In this document: piece after piece, positions 10,176 through 19,903 of the stretch
Numbering within the stretch: the stretch's first letter is position 1
Layout of the letters: each line of letters starts with the position of its first letter
NCBI GenBank assembly: GCA_964035575.1
Contig: OZ037934.1
Span: forward strand, 434,001-498,000
Direction of reading: 5' to 3'
Length of the DNA: 64,000 bases
DNA from: Rhynchopus sp. YZ270_cl-10
Taxonomy: Eukaryota > Euglenozoa > Diplonemea > Diplonemida > Diplonemidae
Made by a program: the position numbers and the translations under genes
The notes under the pieces: model-generated
What the model was told of the DNA's origin: nothing
The model's input: only the letters and a program-made list of their open reading frames with translations
Databases searched by the model: none

Positions 10176-11150
10176 GGCATACCGTGCGGACGAGTCGGAA
10201 CGAGTGAGACGAGTGGCGATCCTCGTCTCGATACTCGTCTATCCTCGTCAGACGAGTACAGACGAGTGTCCCATTTTATATACATCTATACACATATGAC
10301 CGGAGATGCCCCGCCAACGTACCGGACGGAAAGCTCGGAATGGGGTTTTGCCGCTGCGCACTGTAGTATATGTAGTATATACTACCTGAACTGTGCATAG
10401 GTCCGGCATGTGTAATGTCAGAAGGCATGTGTATATTCCTTTTGCGGGTTTGCGGATATGTCCGAGCCTCGACCAACACGGACATATGCACAGGACAAAT
10501 ACACGGGGGGAGGTACGTATATACTACATATACTACAGTGCACAGCGGCAAAAACCCATTATATATAAATTGAAGACGTGTAGTCGTGTGATCTCCACGC
10601 AGCTGTCACCTTCCTATTTCGAGGTTCGGATACCGCTACTATGTGCTCCTGCCTCCTTGTACGTCAGGTAACGAGTCCCCTCCCTCTCCCCTTCCCCTTT
10701 GCCATCTGAGCAGTTGTAGGTAACGTCGGTGGAACGTTTGTGTTGCAGCACGTTTACGTGCGGAGATGGAGAGCAATATCGATCACCAGACAACATCGAC
10801 ACACTGGAACACACGAGACAGTTGTACGGGTTACTCAAAAGTACATTAATAATGGACTTTGGTACTGTCAACTGCAAGACACAGAAAGACACCGACGAAG
10901 AGGTCTACTGGCTGGCCGGACAACGCTCACCCGTGAGCACCTCATAGGGCCTAACAAACGAGTATGAGACGAGTACAGCACTCGTCAAGACGAGGATAGA
11001 CGAGGATAGACGAGGATAGGCGAGGATAGGCGAGGATAGGCGAGTATGAGACGAGGATAGACGAGTAAGACGAGTAAAAAGACGAGTTTTTGGGTCGTGA
11101 CCCAAAAAGACGAGGATAGACGAGTAGACGACTCGTCTGCACGGTATGCC
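10176..11150. mobile_element. Element B: TA-flanked, GACGAG(GATA) word arrays
   Basis: Terminal repeats start GGCATACCGTGC(G/A)GACGA, 22 bp with one mismatch, between TA at 10174-10175 and 11151-11152 (the longer flank is CTAG on both sides). About 90 bp at the left and 200 bp at the right are arrays of GACGAG, ATACTCGTC and GACGAGGATA. The unique core has only short frames (for example 10729-10947). It sits exactly between the right end of A and the G-run leading to C, so it probably inserted there last. Confidence 0.8.
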
Positions 11151-11171
11151 TAGGGGGGGGGGGGGGGGGTA

Positions 11172-12020
11172 GGGGATACGACTCCAGCCATTTTGGCTGG
11201 GACCAAACGCACGGAAAATTCATTTGGCATTATCTGGCCATCTCCAAGGCAACTGCGGGTGAAAAACACCCTCAGAGTGGGTCACAGGGGGCCTGTGGGT
11301 CGAAAAACGACCCAGAAGCCACCCCAGAATACAAAAAAATGGAAAAAAATAGTGAAAAAACGGCTTTTTTCACGTTTTGGCCACTTTGGGCAAAATAGCG
11401 ATTTTTCGAGAAAAAAATCAAAAACCGGGATATTTTTTGACATCACAAAGCCTCCTTTGGCACAAATATTTTTTTTGGGGTGCTTCTACTCACTCTGAGT
11501 GGGTGTGTGATGGATATTCGGGACTATGTGGGGTCCGGGAGGGGTATTTTGGGGGTTTCAGGCAAAAAAACGAAAAAAATATGACCGTAACAGGGGGTGT
11601 GCAAAGTGTCTTGGGGATGTCTTGGGGACGTCTTGGGCATTTTTTTGACCTAAAAACACCAAAAAAACACTTCCAAAAGTGTCAAATATGTCCAAAACAG
11701 GTTGGAATGGACTCACAGGCCACTTTTGGGGTATATTTGTGCCAAAGGAGGCTTTGTGATGTCAAAAAATATCCCGGTTTTTGATTTTTTTCTCGAAAAA
11801 TCGCTATTTTGCCCAAAGTGGCCAAAACGTGAAAAAAGCCGTTTTTTCACTATTTTTTTCCATTTTTTTGTATTCTGGGGTGGCTTCTGGGTCGTTTTTC
11901 GACCCACAGGCCCCCTGTGACCCACTCTGAGGGTGTTTTTCACCCGCAGTTGCCTTGGAGATGACCAGATAATGCCAAATGAATTTTCCGTGCGCAAAAA
12001 ATGGCTGGAGTCGTACCCCC
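11172..12020. mobile_element. Element C: foldback element with arms of about 300 bp
   Basis: The left arm (11172-11475) and right arm (about 11732-12020) are near-perfect reverse complements, starting GGGG(A/G)TACGACTCCAGCC, with about 260 bp between. TA lies at 11170-11171 and 12021-12022. A 17-base G-run precedes the left TA. It has no coding capacity. The transcript would fold into a very long hairpin. Confidence 0.85.
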
Positions 12021-12404
12021 TAGGCATAGATGTCATGCGAAGAGATTCTTCGGATTCTTCGTATTTTCTTCGTATTCCTCTTCGCATATTCTTCGCATTC
12101 GGAAAATGCGAAGAATATGCGAAGAAAATGCGAAGAATTTTTTTCCACCAATACTTTGCCCACAAAGGGATCGAAAGTGCTAAGGTGCAGATGATCGCAC
12201 TGGGAAATAAGTTGCATTTTTCTTTTATTCACGCCGTTTCCTTTAAATTTTCAACGAGTATGCAATACGTTTGGAAAATAATTTACTATATTCGTTTGTC
12301 TGTTTTGCTCTTTTTTGTGCTCCTCCATAACAGCTCTTCCTCTTTTTTCTGTGATATTTTGCCCCACCTTACTGTATAAAAAAGAAAACAACAGACATGG
12401 CTTC

Positions 12405-12543
12405 ATAAATATATTGAATATCGTCAATATATTGATTTGGTGATGAATATTATTGATTGAATATTGAAAGTATCAATAATATTGACTGAAAACTGTCAAT
12501 ATTTCAATAGTATTGAAATATTGATCATATTATTGAATATTGA
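12405..12543. repeat. AATATTGA/TCAATATT word array
   Basis: About 140 bp almost wholly of AATATTGA, TCAATATT and close variants in both orientations, ending at GACGTTGCAG. It looks like the terminal array of another word element, but I see no matching second end. Confidence 0.6.
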
Positions 12544-12582
12544 CGTTGCAGTGCCTGATTTTTCCTTGACGGGAGGCCATGG

Positions 12583-12812
12583 CTGAGAATAAGACTTGGG
12601 GACCCGGGACCCGGTTATTCTCAGTGGGACTGGGCACAATATGTCGAAAACGCTGTGAAAACGCCTGAAAGCGGGTCAGGGACCCGGGCGCGGGAGGCTG
12701 GGGCATGGATGGAGGGGTATTCCCAGTCCCTAGGACTGGGACTGTACCCAGTGACCAGTACCCGTCCTAGTTCTAGTCCTGGGACAGTACCCGGGACCCG
12801 GCTTATTCTCAG
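12583..12812. mobile_element. Small inverted-repeat element nested in E, GGGACC words
   Basis: CTGAGAATAAG at 12583 is matched by CTTATTCTCAG ending at 12812, with CGGGACCCGG-type words just inside both ends and palindromic AGTCCCTAGGACTGGGAC in the middle. No clear target duplication is visible. Confidence 0.6.
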
Positions 12813-13689
12813 CTCCCTTCCAGCCACAGAGTGGAGAGGCAAAGGGTCAAACTTTTCTGTTGAAGCCATGTGCGCAACATTTCAAAGATTGTGCCATAAA
12901 TCGCACATTATCACAGCCAAACTATATCATGGATAGGGTAGAGCTGTGGGCTACCGCTCGTAATTCCTAAACACTTGTGTTTAGGTTTTTAAGGTTGCTG
13001 CCCTCCCAGTACCCTCCTGGTGCACCCACCCGAAAATGCACCAAAGTGTAAGATTTTTTCGGCGTTGGAAAGATTGGGCCTCAAAAATGCGAATCACCAA
13101 ATCAGATCTGTGAGAGATTTGTTTTTAATTCCTATTTTCGTGTCGCGAGTTTACGTGGGAAATGCTTTAGAAACGTGCGTTCCTTAAGTACCCTGTGGGC
13201 AAAACAGGCGTTTTTCACCAAAAACCGGGATTTTCGCCTTTTTGGGTGGCTTTTTGGGCCCATACCCGGCTATATGGACTGGGAAACGCGATTCTGGGGT
13301 GCTAGAACCAGGTCTAGGCCGCACAGGGGTACTTCTGTGGGCAAAAACAACCCACAAAACCATGCACTGCGTTGTGTTCTGTGACCATTCAAGTGTTTTA
13401 GCTAGTGCACGAGGCGTTGCTATCGATTTGGTTTCGTTCTCGCTCATCAACCACACGAGCTAGCAAAAAATATTTAGGATTCGCAAAACCAAATTTTGTC
13501 CGCGCCGCAGGCGCACGGTGCGCTACTTTTTTATGGGAGTTGCGAACATACATTTGAAAAATCCATCCATCCACATATGAGAGGATCAGTGAGTAAATAG
13601 TTCCGCTTATGGGCCCAGGAGGCTTCCCCTGGTCAGGGGTGGGGTTTGCTGCTTGGATAGGAGGTTGTTCTGGGTACAGAACGAGAAAA

Positions 13690-13826
13690 AAGAGTAGTTG
13701 AAACGTGCTAAAACGCAGTCGAGCTCATGCAAAGGGTAGGAGGTGGGTGTTCCGTACCGTAAGAGAACGGAGGCGGTTCACAACCGCTCGACGAATCACG
13801 CGACCTCTTTATACCCCAGCCTTTTT
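13690..13826 (-). repeat. Dispersed repeat family k (structured, TATA-like head)
   Basis: Read on the minus strand: GGCTGGGGTATAAAGAGGTC, then GCGGTTGTGAACCGC (perfect 6-bp hairpin), CCGTTCTCTTACGG, then GATGAGTT/GCGTTTTAGCACGTTTCAACTA-type tail. It is the only copy of any R-type family seen in reverse, and it rides inside transposon E. Confidence 0.65.
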
Positions 13827-14238
13827 AACAGCCAAAAAAACTCTATGATTTTGCACGTGTTACCGTGGGACTCTAAGGGCAATCATGGCTCAGTTCGTAA
13901 ACGTGCACGTGCCATTCAATGCCAAAATATTTATATCTCGTGTGTATTGTGTTTTTCTCGTCAGCGTTTTAAAAACAAAAATAGTAAGGTGGGACATAAA
14001 TCACAGAAAAAAAGAGGAAGAGGTGTGCACGGAATATGCACTTCGCATTCTTCGCATATTCTTCGCATATTCTTCGCATGTTGGAAAATGCGAAGAATAT
14101 GCGAAGAATGCGAAGTAGGCGAAGAATATGCGAAGAAAATACGAAGAAAATACGAAGAATTTTTGGGATTTTTGAAAATGCGAAGAATCCGAAGAATCTC
14201 TTCGCATGACATGTATGCCTAGGGGGGGGGGGGGGGGG

Positions 14239-15081
14239 CAGTGTTGGCAGAGTACGTGTACGTTGTACTTTTTGTACTTTGTACTTTTGTACTTTTTGAC
14301 GTACTTTTTGGCGCCCAAATCCGTACTTTATGACCCTATATTTTACCCTGGGAATTCGACACAAGAAGTCCGTTTTGGCTGACCGCTGTGAAGCTGACCC
14401 GCATCCCCCCTCACTCGTGCCAGTGCGAGGTAAAATTCTCCGATATGGGGTTCGTCACTTGTGCACGTCGGCACAATATGGGACCTGTGAACATTCACCG
14501 CGCCACCTCGCTGTACAAAAAACTGAGGGTGAACAGGGAGGAGTGCTGGTGGGGGGCGGAGAATCCGGAGGGGGAGAACGAACCACCGACGAAGCGGAGT
14601 AAGAAGACTGATGACGCGCCCGTAAGCGAGATTGACTTTACTACCATTCTGTGAACCCCATCACCCCATCCCTTTTCCCCCTCCCAACTGTTCGAGGTGT
14701 AGTCATCTACACGTACCCCCTACTGTATCCCGACTTTGTTGGACCACACGTGATCACACGTGACCGACAGGAAACACCATCTCCCATTGCTTCTTGACTC
14801 CGAGGCGTCGCTGTTCGAGAACCAGGTGCCGCTGTCTGTGAACCTGCGAGACCGCGCACATTCTTGAGAAGCCGTTTACAGCTTTGTGCCGTACTATGCC
14901 AACACTGCCATCAAACCTTTTTTTTTTGCCCCCACACTGGTACACCAGCTGCACATACCCGGCCACAAACCCAGATGTACTTTTTGTGTATTTTTTGTAC
15001 TTTTTACGTACTTTTTGTACTATTGTACTATTGTACTTTTTACGTACTTTTTGAAATTGGACACGTACTCTGCCAACACTG
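14239..15081. mobile_element. Element F: hAT-like element, GTACTTTTT word arrays
   Basis: Perfect 21-bp inverted ends begin CAGTGTTGGCAGAGTACGTG, with the CAGTG start common in hAT elements. Both flanks are poly-G (14222-14238 and 15082-15090), consistent with an 8-bp duplication inside one G-run. Arrays of GTACTTTTT and ACGTACTTTTT occupy both ends. Confidence 0.7.
14388..14654 (+). CDS. 88-residue reading frame inside the hAT-like element
   Basis: The frame has coding-like composition: PHSCQCEVKFSDMGFVTC, NREECWWGAENPEGENEPP, a basic PTKRSKK cluster and an acidic end DDAPVSEIDFTTIL. G+C is higher than in the spacer. It may be the terminal exon of an element-encoded protein or captured host sequence. 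I do not recognise the family, and no start or acceptor is proven. Confidence 0.3.
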   Translation: MKLTRIPPHSCQCEVKFSDMGFVTCARRHNMGPVNIHRATSLYKKLRVNREECWWGAENPEGENEPPTKRSKKTDDAPVSEIDFTTIL

Positions 15082-15092
15082 GGGGGGGGGTA

Positions 15093-15691
15093 GGGGGGGT
15101 CAAATGCACTTAAAAAAACGATACAAACGTCATTTTTTCGAATTTTTGATAAAAACGCATTATTTTGGATGATTGAGTAGAAATTTTGACCAAGAACCTC
15201 TCAAAAACATCGTGGGGGGTGGTTTTCATGCCAGAGGGGGATCACATGCACCCCAAATGGTGAAATTCGAAAAAAAAAAAAATTGCCCATGATTGGTACC
15301 AGCCCCACCAATTCCTTAAGGAGTTAAATTCCGATTTTTTTCATTTTTTTTGCGATTTTTTTGCTCAAAAACTGACGATACCCTGTTTTCGGGGCAAAAC
15401 TCTCTAATTTTGGGCAGTTTCGTGTGAAAATATGCAAAAATAGTCAAAAATTGGAAAATCGTTAAGGAAATCGTTAAGGAAAATCCTTAAGACTTAACGT
15501 GGGGTACCAATCACAGGCAATTTTTTCATTTTTGACGTCTAGGCGCTCCTGGGCCCGAAAAATGGGTCAAAACCGACCTACAAACAGTTTTCCACACGAT
15601 ATGTGTCACATTTTCGGGTCAGATTCACTTAGAAATGCGTTTTTATCGAAAACTGAAAAAAGTGGGTTTGTATCACCCATTTGACCGCCCC
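15093..15691. mobile_element. Element D of the poly-G/TA nest
   Basis: Inverted ends GGGG(G/C)GGTCAAATG lie between TA at 15091-15092 and 15692-15693. Inside is a partial foldback: TTGCCCATGATTGGTACC near 15285 against GGTACCAATCACAGGCAA near 15503, with repeated CGTTAAGGAAAT between. It is non-coding. Confidence 0.7.
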
Positions 15692-15693
15692 TA

Positions 15694-15718
15694 GGGGGGG
15701 GGGGGGGGGGGGGGGGGG
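15694..15718. repeat. Poly-G run of 25
   Basis: This is the longest of the four G-runs (7346-7360, 11153-11169, 14222-14238/15082-15090, 15694-15718) that separate members of the nest. It follows the right TA of element D and is followed by TCAGTTTG, which recurs inverted as AACTGACCCCCC near 15926. Confidence 0.9.
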
Positions 15719-15782
15719 TCAGTTTGTTTTTTTTTGCCCAATTTTTTTTTTCAGCACGACCAGGGAAGACATTGGGAACATA

Positions 15783-15880
15783 GTGAACTGTATATTTTTT
15801 TTTGCGGAGCAAAAAAAAACAATATAAATGGCGCCGCAGGCGAAAAAAATTTTGGGTACGGTGTAAATGTATAGCTTTTT
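15783..15880 (+). repeat. Dispersed GCGGAGCAAAAAA...GGCGCCGCAGGC repeat
   Basis: TTGCGGAGCAAAAAA, AATATAAATGGCGCCGCAGG and TTTTGGGTACGGTGTAAA also occur at 36422-36505 and in part at 36510-36560. A related palindromic module GCGCCGCAGGCGCACGGT(G/A)C is at 13501-13532 and 37496-37525. Confidence 0.65.
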
Positions 15881-16107
15881 ACACCACGCCGAGGAAACAC
15901 CTCAAACCCAGCTGAAAAAACTGACCCCCCCCACCGGCCCAAATTTCCGGAGAAAATTTGGGGGGGGGGTCACTGACCCCCCCCAACCGGCCCAAAAAAT
16001 ACACTGCCCGTACCTACTACGTAAACGTAAATACGTTGTAAAAACGTAAAAGCGCTGAAAAAAAAAAAAAAAAGAAGTGACGTAGACAGACGTCGGACAG
16101 ACGAGAG

Positions 16108-16196
16108 GCTTAGGTTCATCTTACAAACTCCTTATGAATTAATTTAGGTGCACTGTCACGAGAGGGCTTTGTATTTCAACTCTACTTTCTATTTTG
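16108..16196 (+). repeat. Partial R3 followed by R4
   Basis: GAGAGGCTTAGGTTCATCTT (3' half of R3) at 16103-16133, then ACTGTCACGAGAGGGCTTTG and TATTTCAACTCTACTTT (R4) at 16152-16190, both in + orientation upstream of the lectin-glycosyltransferase gene. Confidence 0.6.
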
Positions 16197-16663
16197 TGCG
16201 CGTACCGTTTATCTCTTGCTAGGGTACCCTTTTTGTTGTTATTGTTTTTTTATGCTTTACTTCGGCAAGGTAGGTTGAGGTGTTACTGGGAAAATCTCAC
16301 CACACCACCATCAGTTTTTATTTTTGTGTTGTGTTTCCCTAGTCTTACCCTCATGACCACATACCTTGCCGCCGTTTTTGCGGCGCTGTGAACGAAAAAA
16401 GATCCCATATTTTATCCTAAAGACACCCCCCCCCCTCATTCTCTCTCTCCATTCTACGTTCCATCTATCCCAACACACCACTGAAAAAAAAAGAAGTGCA
16501 GATGGTGTGGCTGAAGGTGATTCGCACTTTTCCCGCACTTTTTCCGCCCCATTCGCTATACCAGCAGAGTGAAAAACTTATTCTTCGAAAAGGATATCGG
16601 CCGGATACGCAACGTTTTTTGTCCACATCTTTCCTTTACACTAACTATGATACTCATGATGGC

Positions 16664-16670
<7 letters not shown>

Positions 16671-16735
<65 letters not shown>
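16671..16735 (+). repeat. (CT)n microsatellite in the 5' leader of the lectin-glycosyltransferase gene
   Basis: An uninterrupted CT run of about 60 bases. The downstream gene's frame stays open through it and would encode Leu-Ser repeats, but the better start (16818) lies after it, so I treat it as leader. A second (CT)n run lies at 19262-19293. Confidence 0.85.
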
Positions 16736-16738
<3 letters not shown>

Positions 16739-16817
16739 TTCTCCACTCTACATTCCCCCACACCCACACACCCCTCCACTCCAGGGAGCGGATCCCCTCC
16801 TCCCCCCCCTCCCCACC

Positions 16818-19106
16818 ATGCGCCCGCTCCATCTCCTCTTGGGAGTGATGGTCGCGTCCATGACTGTAGTAGTGTTGTTCTCAACGAATTCTGCGGACCC
16901 GAACGCCGCCATGCGGAAGGAGATCGCAAGCCTGCATGCGGTGGTGGCGAAGCTGGATATCGAGATCCTGAAGGAGAAGGCGTATACCTCCGTGAGGGAC
17001 GACGTAGTGTTGGGTCTGCAGGAGAAAAAGGAGGAGACCTTACGGCAGTTGGGGAGACGGAAGGCCCCGCAACCAGGTCCTCTCGCGTTTATGAGGGTAG
17101 CTTCTGTGAATGAGGCAAAACTTCTGAAACGTTCGGTCGATAATGGAACGTTAGGGAATGCAGCGGCAGCAACCTTCCCCGCAAGCCTTGCTGATCAGAC
17201 TGAACAGTCGCGAGGCGGTTCTGGGGGCACAGTAGATGTAACCGCCGCAGTGGTCTTCTGCAACTGCCCAGCGTTGATAGGCGACCTAGGGGCCTCCCGC
17301 GCCTTGAGAAAGCAAACACGAGAGGCGTTCATTCATTCCTACCCTTTCCGCCCGAAGAGAGGAGATGTAGAAGGGCTGGTGGACGTTACCTCTGCTGTTG
17401 CGATGCATTGTAAAGGAAAGACAGAATGTCAGGTCGACATCACCGAGGCGCTTACCTCTCCGGTGCCTGGCTGCAAAGGGAAAATTGAGGTCGAGTTTTA
17501 TTGTGAAATATTGGATGAGAAGGCGAAAGAACGGCTCCCCCCGCGCACCGCAAAATTGCAAGACCCACAGCCAGGAGCGAAACTCCCCCTTTCATGTCAA
17601 ACCACCCACGACACAACCGAGGTAGAAAAGGCACATTCAAAAAGAGTGATGTGGGTATCCCCGGTTACCTATAAGACGAAAGGGGGCACGTTTGATGTAT
17701 GGCCGATTCAATTTTCTATCGCAGGCCATCGTTTTGTACCGGCAGTGGGGTGGAAGACTGGATTGGACTCTGGGAGCGGGTTTGCACCGTCGATTCCTGG
17801 CAACAGCAAGACCTATCGGTTTCACTCGAAGGTCACCGACGCGGATTCAGAGCCTGACAATGAATACCTGAGGGAGTACAAACGGTCGCTCTACTGCGTT
17901 ACCCGCAAGAAGAAGGGCTGGGACTGTCTCCGCCACTACGAAATCCTCTCCCAAGGGTGCGTCCCCTATTTCGTTGATCTGGAACGTCTCCCCGACGCCA
18001 CCATGCCCTTCTTCCCCAAAGAGCTGGTCCTCGAAGCAATGAACCTCCCCGGGGTTCACTTCAAAGACACCAAAGAAGGATCCTTCCTTGAACAAGACGC
18101 ATTCCACATTGACTGGAAAATATTTGATAAAAATCGGTACTACTATTTAGCAGCCCGCATTCATGAGCATGCACTAAAGTATTTAACAAGCCATGCCATG
18201 GCAGAATACGTACTTAAGGTTCTAGAGGCGGAGGGAAGCAAAAAGGATGCACGAAGGGTGCTGTATGTTCATCACTGTTATCATGACTTTTTGGACGATA
18301 CCTTGTGGAGTGGGTTTAAAGAGTTGGAACTACGGGGTGTGTTAGATAATGTGACTGACATCGTCGCGCCTCATGGAATGTCTGTAGGAGGTATCGGAGG
18401 GCCTGCTGCAGAATTGAGCAGGAAAGGGAACTGCAAAGATGGAAGAAAACTGTCGCAAATGTCGTCTGCAAAAACGCTCGAAAAAGGGGAGTTCTATGCT
18501 GCCACCGCTCCGATTGGTTGGGGAACACATCGGTCGCACAATGAGTTCCCTAGATCTACTATTGCCGACCCCGAGACGATCCCTCAGAGGATTGCTGCAA
18601 AAGAATTTGACGTCATCATTTATGCTACCGGAACCAAAACGCGGGCCTGGATTGATGAGGTGCATCGTCATTATTCCACCAGCGACATCGCAATTATGAC
18701 CGGCGCGGACTCAGTAGAACTGCTAGGAACGTACCAAGAGCTTGCGAAGAAGGGGACCTTATTTGTACGCGAGCTTTATGACGATCCGACAGAGGAGAAT
18801 CTTGCTACCTGCGCAGACGCACCCGGCATCGTGGATGCGCAAGGATTCGACTGTTGCACCACGGCGTACGGTGGGAGTAGAACTGTATGGACAAAAGGAA
18901 ACGAAGGGTGGTCACATTGTTCTGCAGAAGGTGCGTTATGTGAATGTGAAGGCGAGGCCCGCTTTGGCCACGCAGGGACAAATCAATGGGCGCAAATCAC
19001 AGTGAAGGAACGAAAAGAGTTCAAATGCACAAACAGCAATTCTGGGGGGCCGTTTGTGGACCCGGCTATTGGGTTGGCTAAGGTCTGTGAATGTGCGCCT
19101 GCATGA
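16818..19106 (+). CDS. Signal-anchored galactose-lectin-like / glycosyltransferase-like protein
   Basis: A 762-residue single exon. The start at 16818 is chosen over upstream in-frame ATGs because ACCATGC context leads straight into a signal anchor (residues 3-21, HLLLGVMVASMTVVVLFS). Then come a coiled-coil-like segment (31-82), a Cys-rich module (138-231) with VAMHCKGKTECQVDI and PGCKGKIEVEFYCE like SUEL-type galactose-binding lectins, and a core (about 275-670) including SLYCVTRKKKGWDCLRHYEI, GCVPYF and APHGMSVGGIGG, which recalls the GWDCLRHYEIL motif of exostosin-like or virus-type glycosyltransferases. The C-terminus (679-760) has a CC, WTKGNEG, CECEGEARFG, CxCAP pattern, like small extracellular Cys modules of algae and protists. 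The layout suggests a Golgi or surface type II protein that binds or modifies sugars. The transferase assignment is tentative. The stop is followed within 20 bases by an R1 repeat. Confidence 0.7.
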   Translation: MRPLHLLLGVMVASMTVVVLFSTNSADPNAAMRKEIASLHAVVAKLDIEILKEKAYTSVRDDVVLGLQEKKEETLRQLGRRKAPQPGPLAFMRVASVNEAKLLKRSVDNGTLGNAAAATFPASLADQTEQSRGGSGGTVDVTAAVVFCNCPALIGDLGASRALRKQTREAFIHSYPFRPKRGDVEGLVDVTSAVAMHCKGKTECQVDITEALTSPVPGCKGKIEVEFYCEILDEKAKERLPPRTAKLQDPQPGAKLPLSCQTTHDTTEVEKAHSKRVMWVSPVTYKTKGGTFDVWPIQFSIAGHRFVPAVGWKTGLDSGSGFAPSIPGNSKTYRFHSKVTDADSEPDNEYLREYKRSLYCVTRKKKGWDCLRHYEILSQGCVPYFVDLERLPDATMPFFPKELVLEAMNLPGVHFKDTKEGSFLEQDAFHIDWKIFDKNRYYYLAARIHEHALKYLTSHAMAEYVLKVLEAEGSKKDARRVLYVHHCYHDFLDDTLWSGFKELELRGVLDNVTDIVAPHGMSVGGIGGPAAELSRKGNCKDGRKLSQMSSAKTLEKGEFYAATAPIGWGTHRSHNEFPRSTIADPETIPQRIAAKEFDVIIYATGTKTRAWIDEVHRHYSTSDIAIMTGADSVELLGTYQELAKKGTLFVRELYDDPTEENLATCADAPGIVDAQGFDCCTTAYGGSRTVWTKGNEGWSHCSAEGALCECEGEARFGHAGTNQWAQITVKERKEFKCTNSNSGGPFVDPAIGLAKVCECAPA

Positions 19107-19125
19107 TAAGAAAGAAAAAATGACA

Positions 19126-19195
19126 GGTGGAGATTGCACAACTGTGGCGACACAGCCGAGGCACACTACACTACTGCCAACCATTTTTTCCGAAA
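19126..19195 (+). repeat. Dispersed repeat family R1, 20 bp after the lectin gene stop
   Basis: GTGGAGATTGCACAACTGTG then GCGACACAGCCGAGGCA and CTACACTACTGCCAACC. It must lie in the 3' UTR or at the polyadenylation site of the upstream gene. It is more diverged than the other six copies. Confidence 0.7.
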
Positions 19196-19197
19196 AG

Positions 19198-19903
19198 AAA
19201 TGCATTTTTCGAGACTCCCGTAGGTTCTTCTCTTTGCAAAAGATGATGACTTTGTATGGGAGATGGAATCTCTCTCTCTCTCTCTCTCTCTCTTTTCTCA
19301 AGAATTCCATACAGAGACAGGGCGTGCACGCACGGCGAGGTAAATGATTTGCCTCGTGGTGAAGGGTGGGGAAGGGGGGGCGGGGCGGGGGGGAGTGTAG
19401 GCACCACTAGGCCACATTGAGCATATATTAGCGACGTTTTGATTGGGAATAGGGGGGGGCAACCGTTAGCATTAGAGGAAGTGTATAGGTTACCACCCCT
19501 CTGGGGATGGGAGGGAGGGAGGGGGAAACGTATGCTTGTATTTGAAAAAAAAAAAAAAAAAAAAGAATTTTGACTGCCTTTTTTCCTTCCACGTCGGCTA
19601 GGCGTTTTCAACTCGCCTTATTCCGAAAAAAAAAATCCCTCCGCAAAATTCCTCAAAATGCAAAAAAAAGGGCAAAAGAAATACTCTCTCTCTCTCTCTC
19701 AGTGGAAGACACCTCTCCTTTTCACCTTTTTTTCTGATTTTTTAATTTTCTCACCACCTGAAATTCTCCCACCTCTCAGCAAAAACACCCCCCTCTTTTT
19801 TTGCCCATTTTTGTGTTAAATTTTTAGCCCATAAGAGGGGCACCCCCTTTTTTTATACATTTTTTTTTTTTTTGGTAGCTTTTTTTCATATTTTTTATAT
19901 ACA
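19198..19903. other. Spacer between the lectin and Tubby genes
   Basis: It holds (CT)n at 19262-19293 and 19681-19700, G-rich stretches at 19370-19520, an A-run at 19545-19564 and T-runs before the Tubby start. TATATACA precedes the ATG but no core promoter can be assigned. Confidence 0.4.

Larger units (their letters stand above)
12023..14219. mobile_element. Element E: TA-flanked, TTCTTCGCAT word arrays, with nested pieces
   Basis: Ends are GGCATA(G/C)ATGTCATGCG followed by AAGAGATTCTTCGGATTC in inverted orientation, between TA at 12021-12022 and 14220-14221. Subterminal arrays of TTCTTCGCATA occupy about 110 bp at the left and 170 bp at the right. Inside are an AATATTGA array (12405-12543), a small inverted-repeat element (12583-12812), and a minus-strand copy of repeat family k (13690-13826). 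No transposase is recognisable. Confidence 0.75.

Noticed and set aside
10729-10967. Two overlapping frames in the core of element B
   Set aside because: Both are about equally plausible, under 80 codons and without a recognisable motif, so no CDS is called.
7361-15693. Reading the joined elements as one large transposon
   Set aside because: Each has its own pair of inverted ends and its own flanking TA, so separate or nested insertions explain the region better.
16569-16817. Upstream start for the lectin-glycosyltransferase gene through a Leu-Ser run
   Set aside because: The (CT)n tract is a microsatellite leader; the ATG at 16818 has better context and begins a signal anchor.
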